Position numbers and translations under genes: made by a program
Notes under the pieces: model-generated
Databases searched by the model: none
The model's input: the letters and a program-made list of their open reading frames with translations, nothing else
What the model was told of the DNA's origin: nothing
Shown here: in pieces, positions 58,987-64,000 of the stretch
Layout: each line of letters starts with the position of its first letter
Numbering within the stretch: the first letter of the stretch is position 1
Source: Trissonchulus latispiculum
Lineage: Eukaryota; Nematoda; Enoplea; Enoplida; Ironidae
Assembly: GCA_030248195.1 (NCBI GenBank)
Contig: JASAND010012704.1
Coordinates: 1 to 64,000 of the forward strand
Direction of reading: 5' to 3'
Length of the DNA stretch: 64,000 bases

Positions 58987-59682
58987 GGAACTGACTTAAT
59001 GACTGTTTTTACGTTTGATTAGTCTTAAAGTATATCATCCAACTCAGCAGATTGAACACTGACTGCAGAACGAAAAGGAGAGGGGTCACTTCTTAATGAC
59101 CTTTGCATTTGTTTCCCCATATATTTTACATCTTTAAAATTAGGATTTTAGCAAATTAACATTCTGAAAACGGTAACAAGAGTAAGTTCCACTGGAATTA
59201 CGCTTTTAGAGATTAAAGTTCATGTTTAAAGTTGTTGAAATTAAATTTAAAAGTATTAAACTTAAAATCGTTTCAAACAGCTATTAATTTCAAATATTAA
59301 TTGATTTCAAACATTTGGATCCACAGCATTGCGACAAAATTAATTACTTTAATATTTATGCTAACACATATGCCAATCAAGTCTACTGTGAAAAACTGAT
59401 TTCTGGTTAGCGTTTAGATTTACTTCTTCTTCTGTTTTTCTTCTTCTTTTATTTAATTTCTAACTTGAGTTCCATGAAAGCAACTGAAAATTAAGCCGTT
59501 TTTTAAAATAAACTACTAAACGCCTAATATTAAAAATATTACAGATGTAAAATTTGTGGAGAGAGAAATGCAAACGTCATTAAACCTCTTTCATTTTCGT
59601 TCTGCAGTCAGTGCTCAACCTCCGTGTTGGATGTCACTTTAAGACTAATCAAGCGTAAAAAGAGTCATTAAGTCAGTTCCAA
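58987..59682. mobile_element. Foldback repeat with GGAACTGACTTAATGACT ends
   Basis: The left arm 58987-59095 and right arm 59585-59682 are inverted copies, including TTGATTAGTCTTAAAG and CTGACTGCAGAACGAAA. The centre is unrecognised. Confidence 0.7.
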
Positions 59683-59987
59683 AAAAATTTACGGAAGCCA
59701 TGAAATACAATGATCTGGAAGGGCACTGTAAAATTAATGCCATATAAACCTTACCTCAATGTCTTTTCGGAATGGACCTTCATTTCCAGAGTCATCGTAG
59801 CTATTGAAGGGGTCAAAGCAATTTTTGAGGAATTGAGAAATTTGTGAAAGCTTTTTCCGAATCGTCCTATGGACAGTCATTTTTTCAATTGTCACTCAGT
59901 ATCTATATTTTATCTTAGAATTTAATTCAGGAATAGAAATAATAGTAATATCATTAGAAATAGTGGCGCTATAAGGGTTAACCCTAC

Positions 59988-60595
59988 TCCCGCTGGATCT
60001 TTTCAGGATAACCCCCCCCCAGGCCCAGATTCTGCAAAACTTAACCAAAAGAGCTGAAATTTGGTATGGGTATGTTTTCGACCACGCTGAGTTCAAATAT
60101 AGCAAAATTTTTGGATTTCGCGAAATTCGATTTTTTTTCGATTCGTAAGGGGGGACCAAGGGGAACCGAAAAATTTTTTGTCTTCGATTTTGCTGAAAAG
60201 TTGTATTCAGGGGTTTTCGAGGTCGCAGAACACGAATCTGATATCCGTTTTTCGATTCAGCTTTTCGTTAGCTCAGTATAAGCTTACATCTTAAGCTTAA
60301 AACTTTAGCTTATACTGAGCTATCGAAAAGCTGAATCGAAAAACGGATTTCAGATTCGTGTTCTGCAACCTCGAAAACCCCTGAATACAACTTTTCAGCA
60401 AAATCGAAGACAAAAAATTTTTCGGTTCCCCTTGGTCCCCCCTTACGAATCGAAAAAAAATCGAATTTCGCGAAATCCAAAAATTTTGCGATATTTGAAC
60501 TCAGCGTGGTCGAAAACATACCCATATCAAATTTCAGCTCATTTGTCAAGTTTTGCGGATTCTGGGCCTGGGGGGCGTTATCTTGAAAAGATCCC
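59988..60595. mobile_element. Near-perfect hairpin element, ~290-bp arms
   Basis: The two arms mirror each other from GGATCTTTTCAGGATAAC to TAAGCTTACATCTTAAGCTTA at the centre (about 60285). The arms differ at only a few bases, so the insertion or a gene-conversion event is recent. Reading frames of 79 and 71 codons are arm shadows. Confidence 0.8.
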
Positions 60596-60719
60596 TCCCG
60601 CTGAGGGTTAACTTTTTCGTGTTTAACATCGAGTTAACCTTAAGGTTAATACCGAGTTACGTTAACCTAATTTGGTGCAACGGTCTAACTGCGGGTTATC
60701 TCTTGTTGACACCGAGATC

Positions 60720-62595
60720 AAAAATGGTTGGTGAAAGCCAGTGTTTGTTGATCAAACGATGTATTTTAAAGAGTTTTGGAAATTATATACAGTCGTAGTC
60801 TTACTGCTGTACAGCAATTTCTGCTCACTGTTGAGGCTCGTGTGTTAAACATAGGACATGAAAACGTTGTCCAAAAATCTCCCAACTAAGCGCAGATAAA
60901 ATCTGTCTATACAAATTTTTAAGTCTTAAATTTTAAATTATTGCCAAAATCTTAATTGTGTCACTGTGAAATTTAAATTTTAAGTTAGGCAAGCAAAAAT
61001 TTTTAGTTAATTTTTGAGAAATTGAACATTTGACACCTAAGCCAATTTTAATTTCCAAAAATTAAAAATTTTAAAAATTATAATCCAATTCTACATTGAC
61101 GCAGTTTACCATTTTGACAATAATTTATATAAAAGTTGACCAGATTCACCAACGTTTGCCGCCAGAGCTTTTGGCGCCCGCGAAAAAATACATGTTTCTA
61201 TTTCCAATGCTCAACACATACATTCTATTTCCAATGCTCAACACTAGAGGCCTGCACGGGCCGAATTTTTGCGGCCCGGCCCGGCCCGTGAAAAATCTTT
61301 CTCGGCCCGCCCGGCCCGGCCCGTCAACTGCTTCGGCCCGGCCCGGCCCGGCCCGTCAGATGCATCGGCCCGGCCCGGCCCGGCCCGTCAAAATTTTCGG
61401 CCCGCCCGGGCCACGAAATTTTTTCATTTGTCTCAAAATGCAAAATTACGTAAACTATTTTCTTAGCTTGCTTATTAAAAACAGAATCTCTGATTTTCAG
61501 TGCTTTTTCTAGGAAAAGTGTCCTTTCTAAAAACTGATTTTTCTAGTTTTAATGGTTTTTAAACGCAGTTTTAAGGACAAAATAATTTTTGGCGTTCTAC
61601 AAATGAAAGCAAAAAGGACCGCAAAAAGATACTGCCTCATGTTGACACTTTGTATATAAGACTGGAACGCTAGAAAAACAAAAAACTGAAAATTCCCTAA
61701 AAGCTTACAGTGGCACTGGCAACATTTAAATATTGTATGTACGTTTATTAAACCAGATGAAATTTTGTGAAGTGCGCATTTTTATAAGAGTTATATAGTT
61801 GAGAAATAAACTAATTAGAAGTAGAGGACTTTAAAAAGATGCAATTGTGCAGAAGGAGTAAACTTTCATTTCTAAAGAAGTGGTAAATCTTTGCTCCATA
61901 AACTCTAAACTTTGATTTTTTTAAAACTGCGTTTTTAAAACTAAAAGGCATCGTTTTCTTAAAAAAGACAGCGAATACATCAAAACCAAAATAAAATACT
62001 TACACTGTCACTAACGCCATATATATTGTCCTATTCCAAAAGTTTCATATTCTAATGTTGTAAACGCTAAAATTACTTAGGCGAATTGAGGATTTAACAT
62101 TAATGATGTGACGATAAATACATGAATTATTCATGAAAATAAAATGCTAACGTTACTGCGGGAAATCCGTGTTAGTTCGAACGAAACATATTACGGAAAC
62201 ACAAAACATTTTAAGCTAAAATATGAATTACTATTTTATAGTTAAATCTTTCAAAAACTGATGGCGGGCCGGACTGTAGGCCCGCAGCCCGGCCCGGCCC
62301 GTGAGTTTCGGCCCGCGGCCCGGCCCGGCCCGTGAACTTTGGTTGTCGGCCCGCCCGGCCCGGCCCGCGGGCCGGGCCGGGCCGGGCCGCGGGCCGTAAT
62401 GCAGGCCTCTCAACACATACATATATATTGCAGACCTCAACTTCGAAATGAAATTACTCAGCAGCCGCAAGACTTAACACTCAAATTTTAAAAACTCGTT
62501 AAAGTATGCGGCTTGAAAGATGAAAAATATGCAAAAATCAGTGACAATAGTGATAATCGTAAAATGACACAAAAAGTGAACCCTCCCTGAAGTCT
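60720..62595. mobile_element. Second copy of the host repeat, with a hAT-like insertion
   Basis: Aligns with 48060-49198 and 55068-55200 without their insertions. It is itself interrupted at 61245-62408. Its right end GTGAACCCTCCCTGAA resembles the ends of the TTAA elements. Confidence 0.7.
61245..62408. mobile_element. hAT-like element with CGGCCCGGCCC-repeat ends
   Basis: Starts TAGAGGCCTGCA and ends TGCAGGCCT. CTCAACAC on both sides (61237-61244, 62409-62416) looks like an 8-bp duplication, though the last CTA of the right end is missing. The ends are packed with GGCCCGGCCC units around an AT-rich non-coding core, as at 23501-24276. Arg/Pro/Ala-rich frames here come from the repeats. Confidence 0.78.
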
Positions 62596-62599
62596 ATCT

Positions 62600-64000
62600 T
62601 TAGCTACAATTTCTGTGACTCCATCGGCTTGAATTTTGTTGAAAATATCTGACTATATATTTATTTCATTTTCATATTGCAATTCATCAACTGAAATGCG
62701 CTATTCAAATATGTAATATTTCAAACATGTAAGTACAAAATAGCAAAATACTGCTAAAACAACATTTTCTGTGAAGAAATAATCCTTACTCGTAAACCTC
62801 TCCCCTCCTCCTTGTCTACGTAACGGCACTGAGGCATTCTGATTTTTAGACATGAGAATAAATGTATTGCTTAAAAATTAATCTCAAGTCTCCTTCTGAG
62901 TTAAGACCACTGATTTTGGGCTCATCTGATGACGCCAATCTAAGCCTGGAAGCGGTATTTAGCTTTGATAACGTTCATTTAAGTCCCACTTAGAAAACTT
63001 TCATTCATAAAATGAGCAATTAAAAGTTTGTGAGGGAGGTAGAGGAGGGTAAATCGTCCATTCATAAATACTGACGCAATCACTCAGACCGGCTGGCTGA
63101 TTGTTCCTTGATAGGATCAGAGCTAGTTGAATTGAAATGGTTTGCCCTGGTTAAAAGGTAGATCAAGCTATAATTTTGTAAAATGAAATAGATAATGGAG
63201 AAATAAGTGGTGGCCAAAACATATTAATTTTTCAGAATATAACTGTTAGGTTTGTGGTAAAATTGCAGGACATGCTTGGGAGCGGGAGACAAGCGGGAGT
63301 GTAAGTGGCTTGCTGCGAACTTCACTGTGGGCGGTGATGGTAATTCGTAAAGCTTCTAAGTGAGCCCTGCATGCATTTTTAATTTTAAGAAAAAATAACC
63401 AAAAATATTAATATCAAACCCACGCAAAAATTAACTGTGATCAGAAAACAACTGTATTTGTATATGTATCTCTTACAACGAGCCTAATAGCATATTAGAT
63501 GTTTCACTGTATTTGTTTCTGTCGTGTAAAGCCAAAAACAAAAACTAACAAAAAGCATAAAAAGGAGGTTTGCGCAAAAGCAAGTTCTACTTAAATCAGT
63601 CCACTACAGTTACAGTATCCTTCGATTACTTTCATAAACAGCTTCCACTACTATAAACAATTTCAATGTAAGATATAATAGCCTGGCTTCATTATCTTGG
63701 TCATAATGGCGCGTATTTCTTAGAACGCAATTATGCGTGGGTGGAAATCACTCTGAAAATAGCTCCTCACTAAATTAGACTTTTTGGATTAACTTATAAT
63801 TAGCCTACAAATTCTGGGCAGATAGAAGTGACGAACGTTTCTCGGTTGTTCCGACATGGCAATTGGTTAATTCAGCACTACTTGCGTCATACCCATTAGT
63901 AAACATGAATGAAATGGATTACTGACAAACTGTATAGGATAGATTGCGCCTTCAGGAAAAGATCTAAGTTGCATTCCTAACAATTTAAACATTTTAAGTA
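62600..64000. other. Unannotated AT-rich sequence
   Basis: No exon, ORF of note, inverted repeat or known family was recognised. Confidence 0.5.

Noticed and set aside
60066..60549. Two mirror ORFs with nearly the same protein on opposite strands
   Set aside because: They are the two arms of the hairpin element, not genes.
61096..61512. Arg/Pro/Ala-rich ORFs
   Set aside because: Produced by GGCCC repeats of the hAT-like element.
1..64000. CRISPR arrays, operons or bacterial ribosome sites
   Set aside because: No regularly spaced repeats with unique spacers, and gene structure is clearly eukaryotic.

Overview
The window is AT-rich animal DNA, most likely from an aquatic invertebrate. Its genes have small GT-AG exons separated by introns of up to about 9 kb. 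It carries metazoan gene families (a geranylgeranyltransferase beta subunit and a selenoprotein L-type protein) and is packed with nested transposable elements. I see no bacterial operon signals and no CRISPR. I cannot name the species from sequence alone.

Four host genes are supported. (1) Positions 734-13201 (+): the beta subunit of protein geranylgeranyltransferase type I (PGGT1B), lacking only its first exon, which lies upstream of the window. I traced eight exons, including a 61-base exon at 10095-10155. (2) Positions 22521-26104 (+): a five-exon, 322-residue selenoprotein L-like thioredoxin-fold protein. It reads through an in-frame UGA at 25301-25303, giving a U-x-x-C redox motif, and has a SECIS element in its 3' UTR at 26232-26287. 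(3) About 27735-37364 (+): a secreted protein with cysteine-bearing exons that all join in phase 2 and end in a Thr/Ala mucin-like repeat exon; it has a TATA box and a poly(A) signal. (4) Positions 56492-56878 (-): a single-exon secreted protein with ten cysteines resembling a trypsin-inhibitor-like (TIL) domain.

The rest is mostly mobile DNA. PGGT1B intron 2 (859-10094) holds two degenerate LINEs, a CAGGG-ended DNA element carrying a third LINE fragment, a tRNA-derived SINE, a family of short elements with long G/C runs, and a 1-kb palindromic element with TA duplications. Downstream, 16068-19582 is a Harbinger-like element (TAA duplication) with a TTAA-bounded element inside it. A hAT-like element (8-bp duplication) lies in selenoprotein intron 2. 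BEL/Pao fragments lie in the last intron of the mucin-like gene.

Positions 42.3-47.9 kb hold a decayed LINE. Its ORF1 combines a NADAR-like domain with two CCHC knuckles, and its ORF2 is split by a second palindromic element. Positions 48-56.3 kb are a nest of elements in which three TTAA-bounded elements sit end to end in one target site. One of them contains a tiny complete LTR retrotransposon with only a Gag gene. A related copy near 60.8-61.1 kb preserves the empty sites. The last 1.4 kb shows nothing I can name.

The two most informative discoveries are the selenoprotein (recoded UGA plus SECIS, invisible to an ordinary ORF caller) and the serial TTAA insertions with a matching empty site nearby.
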